Assembly (NCBI GenBank): GCA_013180625.2
Contig: SNVD02006322.1
Coordinates: 1-64,000 of the forward strand
Direction: 5' to 3'
Length of the DNA stretch: 64,000 bases
DNA from: Boswellia sacra
Lineage: Eukaryota; Streptophyta; Magnoliopsida; Sapindales; Burseraceae
The first letter of the stretch is position 1. Each line of letters opens with the position of its first letter. The notes under the pieces were generated by a model. The model did no database searches and was not told the DNA's origin. It worked only from the letters and a program-made list of their open reading frames with translations. Positions 35,422-46,800 of the stretch are shown here, piece by piece. Both the position numbers and the translations under genes were made by a program.

Positions 35422-36870
35422 GTTATGGATTTACTTGGAAAGTATCCAGATCTTATGGCTGAGTTTAATCATTTCTTTGAGTGTTGTGAGAATATTGGTA
35501 ATTATTGAATTTTATCATCGTTGTAAGCTGTTTACCATGGGGCTTTTACCCTGAAGGTTGTTTATGATCAAGATCTTTCTTTTGCAGATGGGTTCCTTGC
35601 TGGTGTCATGAGTAAAAGGATATATATATATATATAACTGGTGCTGTTAACTAAAACTTTTAACTAGAAGAATATCTGTTTTCATATGTAACATGAGCTG
35701 CTTGATGATATCTAATGACGTTTCTTCTTCTTCTTCTTCTTCTTCCTTTTTTTTTTTTTTGCCCCCCTTGTAGATATTTATATCTGATGTTGCTTACTTT
35801 TTTATTGTAGAATCATTGTCTGGTGATGGGCTTGCATCCAGATCTGTGAAGGTAGAAGACAAAGATAGGGAACCGAAGCGTGAAGTGTAAGTTGCCAAAT
35901 AAAAGGATAGATACAGGGAAAAGTATTATGGAAAATCAATTCAAGAGCTCGACCTTTCTAGCTGTCAATGATGTACACCCAGCTATCGGCTTCTACCGGA
36001 TGATGTATGGAAGTTCTATGACATGTTCATTTACCGATTTTACTTTTTTCGGTGCTGGTTGAAACTCTTTGCTACTTGTCACTTTTCAGTATCCAATACC
36101 TACAGCAAGCCAGTGATCAGAGCTTGGTGCTCAAGTACTGAATGATCACTGGGTTTCAGTGACTTCAGGAACTGAGGATTATTCTTTCAAGCATATGCGC
36201 AAAAATCATTATGAAGAAAGCTTGTTCAGATATGAAGATGATAGGTAGATACTGAATTCTGGATTTTCTTCCCTTTGGCATTTATTTATCTTGGCTTTCT
36301 ACTTTTTCATACAAATGTATGAGAATGGAGATGTGAGTTTTGATTAGAGGATTTTAGATCTGATGTAGTTGCTAGTTACCATCATCTATACAGTTGAACA
36401 TTTGTGTTATTATCCATTTCATAGTAATGTAGCATTTGGAATCATAATTATTTTCTTGGCCAAGAATGGAACTACTTAATCATTGATTATTCATCAATTT
36501 TTGGGCAAGTGTGACGGACTTGTTTTTATGATTTTAGATTTGAGCTGGACATGTTGTTGGAATCTGTGAGCTCAACTGCTAAGCGTGCAGAAGAATTGTT
36601 GAATAGCATCAATGATAATAATATCAATTTGGATGGCTCCTTCCATATAAAGGACTACTTCAATGGTTTGTACTTTTATGTTATTTGATATTACAATTTA
36701 TTTACTGCTGCCTGCGTTTAATTGACTTTGACTTTTCTTATTCTCTCTGACTTCTATTACGTTGCATCTCTAAATTTAAGGTGCATTGAGCGTTTATATG
36801 GTGATCATGGTCTTGATGTAATGGACATATTGCGTAAAAATCCAGCTCTCGCACTACCAGTTATCTTAAA
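35422..36870 (+). pseudogene. SIN3-like transcriptional co-repressor fragment
   Basis: Plus-strand exons: about 35422-35498 (DLLGKYPDLMAEFNHFFE), 35588-35620 (GFLAGVMSK), about 35812-35886 (SRSVKVEDKDREPKRE), about 35897-36000 (YYGKSIQELDL to PSYRLLPDD), 36090-36240 ([16 protein letters not shown]), 36538-36664 (FELDMLLESVSSTAKRAEE) and 36779-36868 ([17 protein letters not shown]). They match the PAH2-to-HDAC-interaction region of plant SIN3-like proteins, which bridge transcription factors and histone deacetylases. Two in-frame TGA codons stand where Arg is expected (CQ-stop-CTPSY and ASQ-stop-SELG). The donor after GVMSK is GATATA rather than GT. It is a partial, broken, captured copy. Confidence 0.85.
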
Positions 36871-37515
36871 ATTTAAGCAAAGATTAAAAATTTGACATGG
36901 TGATCATGGTCTTGATACTTTTTAAGGACTATGTTTTGTTCCCTTTTCTGGTTTTGCTTTTATTTATGTAGAATTGGAGTATTGATGAAGATTGAGGCAA
37001 AATGAGCTTTTTTTTTTTGCCACAGTCTCAGTTGTGTGAAATCTCTGTGTAGCAGTAGCACTGGCAATGTACTGTCTTGATAATTCTATATTCGTTTTCT
37101 TATTAGGAAAGTCATACTTCAGTATAGTTTATACTTAATTTGAATTAGGCGCTTTTGGTATCTCATTGTTTGTAACTTGTTCTTGAAGATTGTCTCATTC
37201 TCTCTCCCTTGTTTGCTATTGTTGTTGCCACATCATCGTTGATTCTTTAAGGATTTTCATCTTTAGAAATGATAAATTTAGATTCGAGTTTAGGTTCTCA
37301 CTCTTTGTCTCTCTCTTTCACTCAACACACTCTCCCGTATGCTCACTCCTTCATAGCAGCCGTGATTGTTGATTACTCTCAATTTAATATTATTTGGTAG
37401 AGCGGTTTGTGATTGTCTTATTTTCTTGGTTTATTCTTGGAATGTTGGATTTGATTTTCATCTGTTTATCTTAATTGTTACAGAAGAGGCCTGCTGGTAG
37501 GAAATTTTGTCCTTC

Positions 37516-38368
37516 ATGGGTACAATGACTGCATCTTCTACAATGTCGATGGCTCGAGATGTGTCAAACTATGATGAAGTTGCTATGCGGCAGAGCTTGC
37601 TCTTCTCTGATAGTCTCAAGATACTAAATGTTCCTATTGCATAGATATTATCTATCTATTAGGGTATTGGATTCTTTTCCAGCATGTAAGCTTTATTTAT
37701 GCCACTACTGTTTTGACAAAATATTCCTTGTCAACGAATGTCAAACTTCGAAACCCAAATCACCCTTTAAGAAAAGAAAAGGTAAAGTGCAAAATAATGG
37801 CCTCTCTTTTAAATACAAATTCTTTTTTAACGTATTGTACCTGTTTTATGACTCAAGTGGTGGAGATTTTGCCATATTCAACTTACTCCCTTAATTATTG
37901 ACAAGCCTTTTCGTGGATAATCATTTTATCTATATGATAATGATTCAAGTGCAGTAATTTGTTATAGATTTTATTAGATTTGGAAAAATTTACACTGGTG
38001 TTATCTAACATCATTTAATTACTGCATTGTTTCTTTCAGGATTTGAAAAACCTGAGAACACAGTTATACTCAGCAGTTGAATATTTTGAATTATCTTACA
38101 CCAACGATGACCAAAAACAAATGTGAGTTGTTGAGCTGTGGGATTGAGTTCATTTTTACCCTGTTTCTTCTTTTTTTCTTTTTGTTGAGGAATATAACAA
38201 TGTTTATCTGTTGCAGAGTGGTAGACACATTGAAAGATTATGCCATAAAAGCTCTTGTGAATACCGTGGACCATTTGAGTTCTGTGACTTACAAAGTTAC
38301 TAATCTCTTAGATGAAAAGTCGACGAGGTTTCATGTACAGAGCTCCGAGTACCTTGCATTGAGCAGGT
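37516..38368 (+). pseudogene. ABI-like protein (SCAR/WAVE complex subunit) fragment
   Basis: Three plus-strand exons. Exon 1, with ATG at 37516 or 37525, ends at 37620 (SNYDEVAMRQSLLFSDSLK). Exon 2, 38040-38122, reads DLKNLRTQLYSAVEYFELSY. Exon 3, about 38217-38368, reads TLKDYAIKALVNTVDHLSS. This is the conserved N-terminal region of plant ABIL proteins, which act in actin regulation. The donor of exon 1 reads AT where GT is expected, and one base is missing in exon 3 after LLDEK, so the end of exon 3 is out of frame. The rest of the gene is absent. It lies downstream of the SIN3-like exons on the same strand. Confidence 0.85.
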
Positions 38369-38379
38369 ATGTTTATCCT

Positions 38380-39720
38380 TTTAATGGTCATGACCATGGA
38401 TTAAATTTCTTTGGGCTAATGTCTTTAATTTTTGAAATTGTTTTGGGTTAATATTTTTTGAGTTAGAATTTTAATTGATGTAATCATTGGGTCAAATTAT
38501 TGTTTGGCTTGGACCAAATTTTTCTTTAAAGCCCAACCCATTTTTTTTATGCACAAAAAGAGACATTTAAATTATTAAATTTTCTTCAAGAAATGAAGAG
38601 TGAATTACGTGGCTGATTGTAGTAAAAGAAGAAAGCATGTTATTAACTTAAGTTGTTTGTTAGAGGCGTAAGAGATTTAGGAAGTGGGAGAGATAAAGCT
38701 TAAATTAGTTTTAAGTCAAGTGGGAGACAAGCATTAATTGCCTGAACTCCTTTGCCCCTTACCTTTTGGAAAACAATATTTTAAGTTTAACTTTTTTCAT
38801 ATTTGACGCATATCATATTCGATCGCAGAGGAGACAAAGAGGAAGCAACGGAGCATAGGCAGACCTACGTAGTACTCCGGGCCCCCCTAAAATATAAAAA
38901 AAATCTTTAAAACCTCCGTATTACAGGTAATTACTTGAACACCTCTGTTTAGAAATTAAAAAAAAAAATCTATTTTCAAGTTTTTACTATTATTATTATT
39001 ATTTTTTTACCTAAATGCTAGAACCCCTTGCCCTCGTAGTCTTGACTGTACACGTAACTATGCAAACCTGTCATCAATTAAATAATACATATTTATATTA
39101 TGTTTAATTATTTTTTATTATTTTATTCATAAACAAAATTTTAGATTTTTTTACAGTTATTTCTTTAGATTGGTATAAATTATATAGTTCATTTTATATT
39201 TTATAATTAAAAAAATGTGTGTACAATGAAGGTGTAGTGCTGAGCTAGTTTTCATTTGTGTTTCATTGATTTTTTTAATTATTTTTATTTAAATATAATG
39301 ATTTACAAAAGAATTCCTTGCCCAGTTTTTGTACTTCGCTTTTTTTTGAGCTAAGTTAGCTGTGAAAAGATTATGGAAGTGTATTGATTTATACCGATAG
39401 CTGATGCTACTCATTTAATGCTATCTTTGTTTCTCCTGGGAAATAAATCATTAAGCTTTTTGTTTTTTCAATTATATAAATAGAAACTCTGGATTTATGT
39501 CATATTGGTTAGCAATATTATATGCTTCTTTTGCAGATTGCTTTTGTTCACTAAGAATAATTGATGAATCATATAGTGAAGAAGGGATTTCTCTATTAGC
39601 GGACTTGACAAACTTTTGCAGAACTGTTAATGAATACTTTTCTTGATTCTCTATGCTAACAGTTTTTCTAAATCCTTTTGTAAAAAACTAAAATTTTCTA
39701 AACTATACTGCTTTATACAT
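38380..39720. other. No recognisable gene
   Basis: AT-rich interior of CACTA element 3. A CCGGGCCCCCCTAAAAT stretch near 38878 may be another transposon remnant but I cannot assign it. Confidence 0.35.
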
Positions 39721-39722
39721 GC

Positions 39723-39953
39723 AGAAGTTGTCTTGGTGAAGGATATAAAGAGATTAAACTTCCGTCAAAGGGTGCAAGACTTGTTGTTTACAATAAGAGG
39801 TCAAATGAGACCAGTATATGGATAGTTCAGCAATCAAAAGTTCATGCTGCAATTCGAGGTGGCCAGCATAGAGGCAAAGTCATTTCTTCTAAAGTTGTTC
39901 CAAAAATCCAACCTTCTGTGATATGTGATAAATGTAAGTGCTAGCAAGACCAT
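39723..39953 (+). pseudogene. Unidentified captured exon
   Basis: After a TGCAG acceptor the sequence stays open for about 76 codons in one frame ([51 protein letters not shown]) and ends near a GTGCTA. It has higher GC and codon-like periodicity than its surroundings. I do not recognise the family. It sits between the ABI-like exons and the right end of CACTA element 3. Confidence 0.45.
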
Positions 39954-40224
39954 TTAGTTGGATTTTAGTATTCTTGTTCCTTAATTATATTGATTTTGAC
40001 TTCGTCTTAGTGAGAGACAAAATTACAGTTATTGATTCAGTTTTTATAGGAGTCTAAAGTAGTGCTATATACCACCACTGAGCATATGCAATTCCTGTAA
40101 AATGTTACTGACATCCCTGTTGGCTAAATCTTGAGTTTATAGTTGCTAAATTATTTATCTAGGCATAAAATTTCTTGGTTAATGATCTGCTATTGTATAC
40201 TCATAATTTTTAATGGCCTGATTT

Positions 40225-40736
40225 TGTAAGCAGCAAAAAAATATAGAATAGCACAAACAACGAAGCCAAGCTTTGAAAAATTTTTGCCAATTATTTACGA
40301 CGGTTTTCTGGTCGACGCAAAAAAAATTTTCCAACTATTTACGGCGGTTCCCCATCAACCAATGACAGGTGTAAAAAAATTGTGTAAAAATTTTTGACGG
40401 CGGTTTTGTGACTTTTTACGGCGGTTTTTTATTTTTCGTAAATATCAACTTTTTACGGCGGTTTTGTGACTTTTTACGGCGGTTTTTTGTTCTTCGTAAA
40501 TATTAACTTTTTACGGCGGACACAAAACCGCCGTAAAAATGTGTTTTGATTGCCTATCCCATTTCGTCGTTTGTTTTTACATCGAACAACTAAACCGTCG
40601 TAAAAACTTTTTTACAACAGGCCAAAACCGTCGTAAAATCTTTTACTGCGGTTGTTTTTACGGCGGTTTGCAATCGCCGCAAATGACTATTTACGGCGGT
40701 TTTGGCTCGTCGTAAATAATCCTCCCTGTTGTAGTG
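40225..40736. repeat. Right subterminal repeat array of CACTA element 3
   Basis: At least a dozen copies of TTTACGGCGGTTTTG, CCGCCGTAAAA and variants in both orientations within about 500 bp, ending at the CACTA terminus. Two longer units (TTTTTACGGCGGTTTTGTGA) are repeated almost exactly near 40392-40500. Confidence 0.8.
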
Positions 40737-41004
40737 ACATAAAATTATATTATTGTCTAAAAATAAAATATTATGTTATTTTGTTTAAACCCTAAATTTA
40801 ATTATATAAAAGATGTCGGTATGGGGAATAAGGTGGGGTTGGGGAAAGCATTCTTTGCATTTAATTCCTCATCCCTGCCCCGCTCTAGTAAACATAGGGA
40901 ATATGTGGGGAATGGGTGGGGAATGCGGGTTAAATTGAACAACGGCATAGGGAATGGGGAGGGCCTCCCCACGCCCGCCCAACCCCATTACCATCCCTGA
41001 TCGA

Positions 41005-41907
41005 AGGCTTTACACACACAGGTCATTCTAATTTAATGATCAATTAGGCTTTAGAGTCAGGTCCTTCCTAATTGATTTTGAATAGAGGTTGGCTTTAGAG
41101 GCAGGTCATACCTACAAATAATTCCGTTTTATAAAATATTCATTTCTAATGAAATAAAATTGCTCTCAAATTAGCCGTCAGGATAGAAATATTATTTAAT
41201 TAAAAATATAGTATTTTGACTAAAAACAAATATTGGTGAAAAATTATTCCTGAAACGTGGATGGATTTGTTATGTAATTTAAATCCTGAATTGTCAGGTA
41301 GCCCTAATTATTTTATTTTTCAAAAGCTTCAGATGAAACTTCTGTACATTTCTATAAAAAAAAAAAAAAAAAAAAAACTCTTTGGGAGTTTTATCTTGCG
41401 ATCAGAGTTTCATTAAAATTAAGAATCTTTAAAGTAGGTCAACAGGCTGTATTAGCTGGACACATTTTATCATAGTCATTCACTATTAAATTTTTTTCCT
41501 TAATAAACATGTATCACAACGCAACAAATTTTAGTTATAGACATAAAATATTATATTGATATTTCTAAAGATATTATATTGATATGGCAACCACGTATGG
41601 ATCATGTGTTTATTTTTTTTATCCTTCCAAGAATCATGCAATTTGATGTAAAATATTTTTTGAAATATTTTGCTGTTACCAATTCGAAATCAATAAGAAG
41701 ATGTTTTGCTTAAAATATTTTGCATGAGTTGCATGTCTGCAAGTGGTTGCAATTAATTAATATTTCTTCTTCGAATAATATGGAGACTTCACGTGGTCCA
41801 TGTTTGTGCGTGCATCTTTATACATCAAGCATAGTTTCTTTTCCATTAATCCTCTCATTACTCTTTAATCTTCTTTTTGTTGTTTTCCTTGAAATCTTGA
41901 ACCAAAA
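41005..41907. other. Upstream region of the NLR gene
   Basis: AT-rich, with two partial copies of a GGCTTTAGAG-CAGGTC motif (41047-41110) and a poly(A) run near 41357. It probably contains the promoter of the NLR gene. No other gene is seen. Confidence 0.4.
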
Positions 41908-44525
41908 ATGGGTAGCTGCATCTCAAGCTTGATCCCATCCAATATGTTTTGCACCTTTATCTCCAAGGTTGCAGAGAGAGCAAACCATTTTTGGAGTCTC
42001 GAAGATGATCTTGATGCCCTGGAGAATGCATTGGCTGAATTGATTGCCTTAAAGGAGGATGTGAAGAGGAAAGCTAATGCTTCAGAAGGCGTGAATTTAT
42101 GGCTGCAGAAGGTAAAAAATGCGGAGATTAATGTTGATGGGCTGCAAAAGGTTAGATCTGAAGAAAATGATAGATTATGTCTTGGAGGCTTCTGTTCCAA
42201 GAAGTGGAAGTCAAGCTACCAGTTGGAGAAAAAAGTGGCCAATTTGAAGCAAGAAGTGAGCAATTTAAAAGATGAAGGTGGAAATTTCAAAAACGTGGTT
42301 GAGTGGGTACCAGCAGCTCCAGCGATTAGAGTATCCAGCGGCAAGAAGAAAATAGTGGGCCAACAATCAACACTAGAGGAAGTTTTGAGATGTCTCAGAG
42401 AAGAACCAGGAGTGGGGATTGTTGGTCTGTATGGCATAGGGGGAGTGGGAAAATCAACACTATTGACACAAATCAATAACAAGCTGTGTCAAGAGTTGCA
42501 CGATTTTCAAGTTGTCATCTATGTAGTTGTTTCTAACATGCCTAGATTTGAAAAGCTTCAAGAAGAAATTGGAAAAAGGATTGGTTTGTTTGATGAATCG
42601 TGGAAGAGGCAAAGTCCTAAAAATAAAGCTCATGATATCTCAAATACGTTGGGCAAGAAAAAGTTTGTATTGTTGTTGGATGATGTATGGGCACGGGTTG
42701 ATCTATTCAAAGTGGGCATCCCTCTTCAAAGCCTAAAGAGTGGATCCAAAATTGTCTTCACAACTCGTAAACTAGATGTATGTGATAGCATGGAAGCCGA
42801 CAAGAGGTTTGAAGTGAAGTGTTTGGCAGATGATGAAGCTTGGATATTATTTCAGGAGACGGTAGAGAAAGTCACTCTTGACAATCTTTCTACTCTTGAG
42901 CCAGCGCAAACTATTGTCGAAGAGTGTAAAGGTCTACCACTTGCACTCATCACCATCGGTCGAGCCATGACTTACAAGAAAACACCTCAAGAATGGAAAC
43001 TTGCAACCCGGGACTTAAGGGCATCAACCTCTAATTTTTCAGGTATGGAAGAAGTCTATTCTCGTTTAAAGTTCAGTTATGATAGTTTGCCTAACAACAC
43101 AATTAGATCTTGTTTCCTATATTGTTGTTTATTCCCTAAAGATTACAAGATTTCGAAAAAGAACTGATAGATTGTTGGATCGGCGAGGGATTTTTAACTG
43201 AATATGATAGTGGATATTTCGTTATTGGTGATCTTCTTCATGCTTGTTTATTGGAAGAAGAAGAAGATTATGTAAAAATGCATAATGTTATCAGAGACAT
43301 GGCTTTATGGATAGCATGTACTGCTGAAAAGGAGAAAGAAAATTTTCTGGTTCAAGCAGGTGTTGGAATAAGTGAATCACCGAAAGCTGGGAAGTGGAAA
43401 GGAATCAAGAGGTTGTCGTTAATGGAAAATGAAATTGGGAGTCTATCAATAGTTGCAAGGTGCCCTGCTCTCTTAACTTTGTTTCTTAGTGCTAATGATT
43501 TAGAAGTGATCACTGATGACTTCTTCAAGTCCATGACATCTCTTAAAGTTTTAGACTTGTCAAGTAATGGACTTATGGGGAGACTACCTTCAAGAATTTC
43601 AAAATTATTTTCACTACAACATCTTGATCTATCTTTTACTCACATATTAGAATTGCCCAAAACTCTAAGTGTCTTAGTAAATCTCAAATGCTTGAAGGTG
43701 GAGCATGCATCGTCTCTCCGTGCAGTTCCTAAACAACTGATATCTGAGTTCAGAAAGTTAAATGTATTGAGAATAGCTGGGTGTGATATTAGCAACTCTG
43801 CAAGACAAGATAGCGTTTTATTTGGTGGTTGTGAATTATTGGTAGAGGAATTGTATGGTTTGAAATATTTAAATGCGTTGACCATCACTTTAAAAAGTTT
43901 CCATGGTCTTCAAAAATTTTTGAGCTCCCAGAAGTTAAGGACTTGTGCTCAATCTCTATTTCTCGCATATTTTGGAGAGTCAGCTCTCAACGTTTCATTT
44001 CTGAAAGATATGAAAAATCTTGATACGATTTACATTTGGCGTTGTTATTCATTGAAATTCCTGCAGATTGATTGTGTCATCCACAACATTCACACAATAG
44101 AGATAGTAGCATGTTTTGACTTGCGTGACTTGACATTGCTTATTCTTGCTCCAAACCTTAAGAAGATTAAGCTATCCACTTGCTATTCAATGAAAGAAAT
44201 AATCAACATCGAAAAATTGAGTGAAGTTAAGAAGATGATTGGAAATCTGAATCCATTTGAAAAGCTCCAGTTTCTTCACTTGATCAAAATGCGAGGTTTG
44301 CAGACTATCTACCCAAATGTTTTGCCCTTTCCACATTTGAAGGAATTAATTGTTGAAGATTGTCCAAACCTTAAGAAGCTTCCACTCAATTCCGACAGTG
44401 CAAAGGCTTGTCAAATCATCATTTATGGAGAACAAGATTGGTGGAAGGAACTGCAATGGGAAAATGAAGCCTCTCAAAATGCTTTTCTTCCTTGTTTCAA
44501 AGATAAGATTAAAAGTTGGAGCTAA
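41908..44525 (+). pseudogene. CC-NBS-LRR disease-resistance gene, RPS5-like, with one frameshift
   Basis: An intronless NLR on the plus strand. The N-terminus MGSCIS has Gly2 and Cys4, fitting myristoylation and palmitoylation and plasma-membrane attachment as in RPS5-type proteins. A coiled-coil domain with CLGGFCSKKW (about residues 90-100) is followed by P-loop GIGGVGKSTLL (about 174-184), kinase-2 KKFVLLLDDVW (about 251), RNBS-B SKIVFTTRK, GLPL CKGLPLALI (about 341), RNBS-D CFLYCCLFPKDY (about 402), an MHD-type motif MHNVIRDMALW at 43278 and leucine-rich repeats to 44525. The first ORF stops at 43168-43170; the second frame resumes with LIDCWIGEGFL. One base appears missing in the run CGAAAAAGAA near 43155. 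Everything else is open, so it is a recent pseudogene, or an intact gene with an assembly error. Confidence 0.9.
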
Positions 44526-46380
44526 GTTTGAGTATTAATTATTAGTTGCCTGATGGTCATATTCATATTCTTTGATTTTCTTGTTTTATTTTTCACTTTA
44601 CTCGTGTTTCATTTAATATAAGTCTAAGCAATTACCTGTTCTTTGGGACCATTTGTAATGATATTTGTACATTTTCAATTGCACAATCGTATTTTTACTT
44701 AATTGATCAATTAATAATAATCTCGTCTAGAAGAGTTTCAAAGCTTATTAACGAAATCCAAGAATACTTCTACAAATATATGGGTGAGACTACTTGCACT
44801 TAATTAATTGAGTACTCTAAATACTTCATCTTTTTTATTAAAACAATTTTATTACTAAAATTTTCATAAGGTTAATATTAAAGATATGTATAATAGAAAC
44901 ATTATGTTAAAGATTATTACTAATAAACTCATATAAAATGCACCACCATTATCTCAAATTTTAATTTCCTTGATCATATAAGTTCCAAGATTACAAAATA
45001 ACCTTTTCTATCATTCAATTATCGTAATTCAATAACATTTAAAATATCTAGCTTATAGATGAATGTTTAACGAGAAAAAATATCTAAAGCTTGGAAAAAA
45101 GTTTGCATACATATGAAATAACGTGTTTGTAAAAGAGAAGTATTACAGTTAACCATACAATATTATGTTCATGCAATTTGATGTAGGCTAATTTTATTGG
45201 ATGATATAAATACACAACGAAAAAAAGGAGACAAATAATACTTATGATCTATAATAATATGTCACATCAATTATATAGAAAAGGTTGGAAGATCTTTTAA
45301 TAATGTTGTGAAGATAGGAGGCACATATACTCACAAGTAGCTAGCTACTAGATCGCTCAATTGTTACCTCCTCAAAGTTCTCACAGGAGGCTTAGTAAGC
45401 TTCAAACTCAAAGATTAATCTTTAAATCAGCAACTTTTTAACCAATTTCTTGGGTCATCTAAGTGTCTCTGTAATGATTTTGGCTGCCCAAAGAGTAATC
45501 ATGGCCTTCAATTACTTCTCAACTCATTAACCAACTTAATAATAATATATATTCTATAATTTATATAAATTAAATAAAATCAAGTTAAAACTTATCTCTT
45601 AGTCTTGTTGTACCTAACGTAATATTATTGAACTCGCAAGGCAAATGTAGTTTTTTGTTCTTAATTTGAAAAAAAAATAAAGGCTCTTAAAATTAATTAA
45701 TGATAAAGATTTTGCACTATTTTATATTCTCAAACGTTAATATCTTTTCTTTTTAAATCTAATCTAATTTATATGCTGATTGATTATTAAGATATAGTTT
45801 TTAATATAGAGTTTGGTTTGATTTGTATAAAACTTGCGGTTGGGCATTGATATTAACTATTTATTTATAGCTAATGTGTATTATTGTGTTGTATTTTATA
45901 TATACCTTGTTTGTTTTCAATTGCAGTTTGTTGAAGGATCAAAGGTTGAAGACAAATGCATTGGATGCGCATAAGAAATATGTAAAGTAGTATTTGTTTG
46001 AGGTGGCTTTTTTTAGTCCAAATATTGTTTCATTCTTTCTCCCTATATTTGATTAGTATGTTATAGAAGCAAAATTTGATTACATTTTGATGCTATAAAG
46101 TTTGTATATATTATATCAGGATATTTGTTACCTTATTTTAGTTTCACCATAATTTCACGTTACCTTATTTATGTGATATGTTTATGCAAATTTCATGTAG
46201 TCATGGTGTATATTAATATTTGTTAACTATTCAGGTTTACTTAGTTTATCATATACAACTATTAAATTTAATAAAATTCTCCGATTTTAATATATATATA
46301 ATTTTTTTCCTAATAATGTCATACTTTATGTTTTTTTATTCGGCAAGAATGGTTTTTTATTTAAAAACTGAAAAATAATA
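44526..46380. other. 3' flank of the NLR gene, no further gene
   Basis: The first 300 bp are duplicated at 53384-53690. Farther on is AT-rich sequence. Near 45928-45990 a CAG acceptor is followed by a short open stretch (LLKDQRLKTNALDAHKK) ending in TAG, which could be a last exon of a transposon gene. The left border of the CACTA fragment ending at 46800 was not found. Confidence 0.4.
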
Positions 46381-46800
46381 CTTGCGGGTTGAAAAACGGT
46401 CAAATATTAATCTATCATCATATACTTGACGGTTAATAACAGACAAATATCTATAAAAAATTTGAAAATTTTGACCGTTAGTTTCATCATGTTTGACTGT
46501 TATTATCAAATATTATTATAGAAAATTTGAAATTTTTAACCGTTAGATTCATCATATTTGACGGTTACTGTCAAATATTTGTCGAAAAAACAGTCAAATA
46601 AAGCTGAAAAATCAATTCTGAAGGCTTATATACTTGACTCATATTGCGAAGTCAAATATGTTATAGTATATATTTGACTGTTTGACCAACTGTCAACTAT
46701 TATCATATTTGACGGTGACATATATAACATGCAGTAACCGTCAAATATGATCATATTTGACGGCTAAAAATAGTCAAATATTTGTGTTTTTCTTGTAGTG
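46380..46800. mobile_element. CACTA end, inverted copy of the left end of CACTA element 2
   Basis: Ends TTTTTCTTGTAGTG at 46800. Read on the minus strand, about 170 bp from this end match 24314-24485 closely (CAAATATTTGACT, then TAGCCGTCAAATATGAT, then TATATATGTCACCGTCAAAT). It carries the same TCAAATAT subterminal motifs. The other end was not found between the NLR gene and this point, so the copy appears truncated. Confidence 0.75.

Larger units (their letters stand above)
34766..40736. mobile_element. CACTA element 3 carrying SIN3-like and ABI-like exons (Pack-CACTA type)
   Basis: Left end CACTACAAGAAAAAAG; right end, on the minus strand, CACTACAACAGGGAGG. The flanking triplets are ACG and ACA, so the target duplication is at best imperfect. 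The subterminal motifs (TTTACGGCGG and CCGCCGTAAA) resemble those of CACTA element 1, so the two may be relatives. No transposase is present. Plus-strand exons of at least two host genes fill the interior. Confidence 0.7.
34451..40998. mobile_element. hAT-like non-autonomous element, split by CACTA element 3
   Basis: The left end GGGGAGGGATGGCAAAATG and the right end (minus strand AGGGATGGTAATGGGG) form an imperfect terminal inverted repeat followed by GC-rich GGGGA-type runs. GATCGA flanks both sides (34445-34450 and 40999-41004). GGGATGGCAA-type ends occur in plant hAT elements, but hAT elements usually make 8-bp duplications, so the family is tentative. Without the CACTA insertion the element would be about 580 bp and non-coding. 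Confidence 0.6.

Noticed and set aside
35722..35760. TTC and T runs, and other microsatellites (21610, 34978, 50858)
   Set aside because: Ordinary simple repeats; no sign of function.
38860..39060. A possible transposon remnant with CCGGGCCCCCCTAAAAT
   Set aside because: The stretch looks transposon-like, but no ends, inverted repeats or coding region could be identified.
24314..46800. One giant CACTA element from 24314 to 46800
   Set aside because: The ends are alike, but the span crosses the right end of CACTA element 1, the hAT-like element and the NLR gene, and the flanking triplets (TTC and GCT) differ. A second copy in inverted orientation is simpler.
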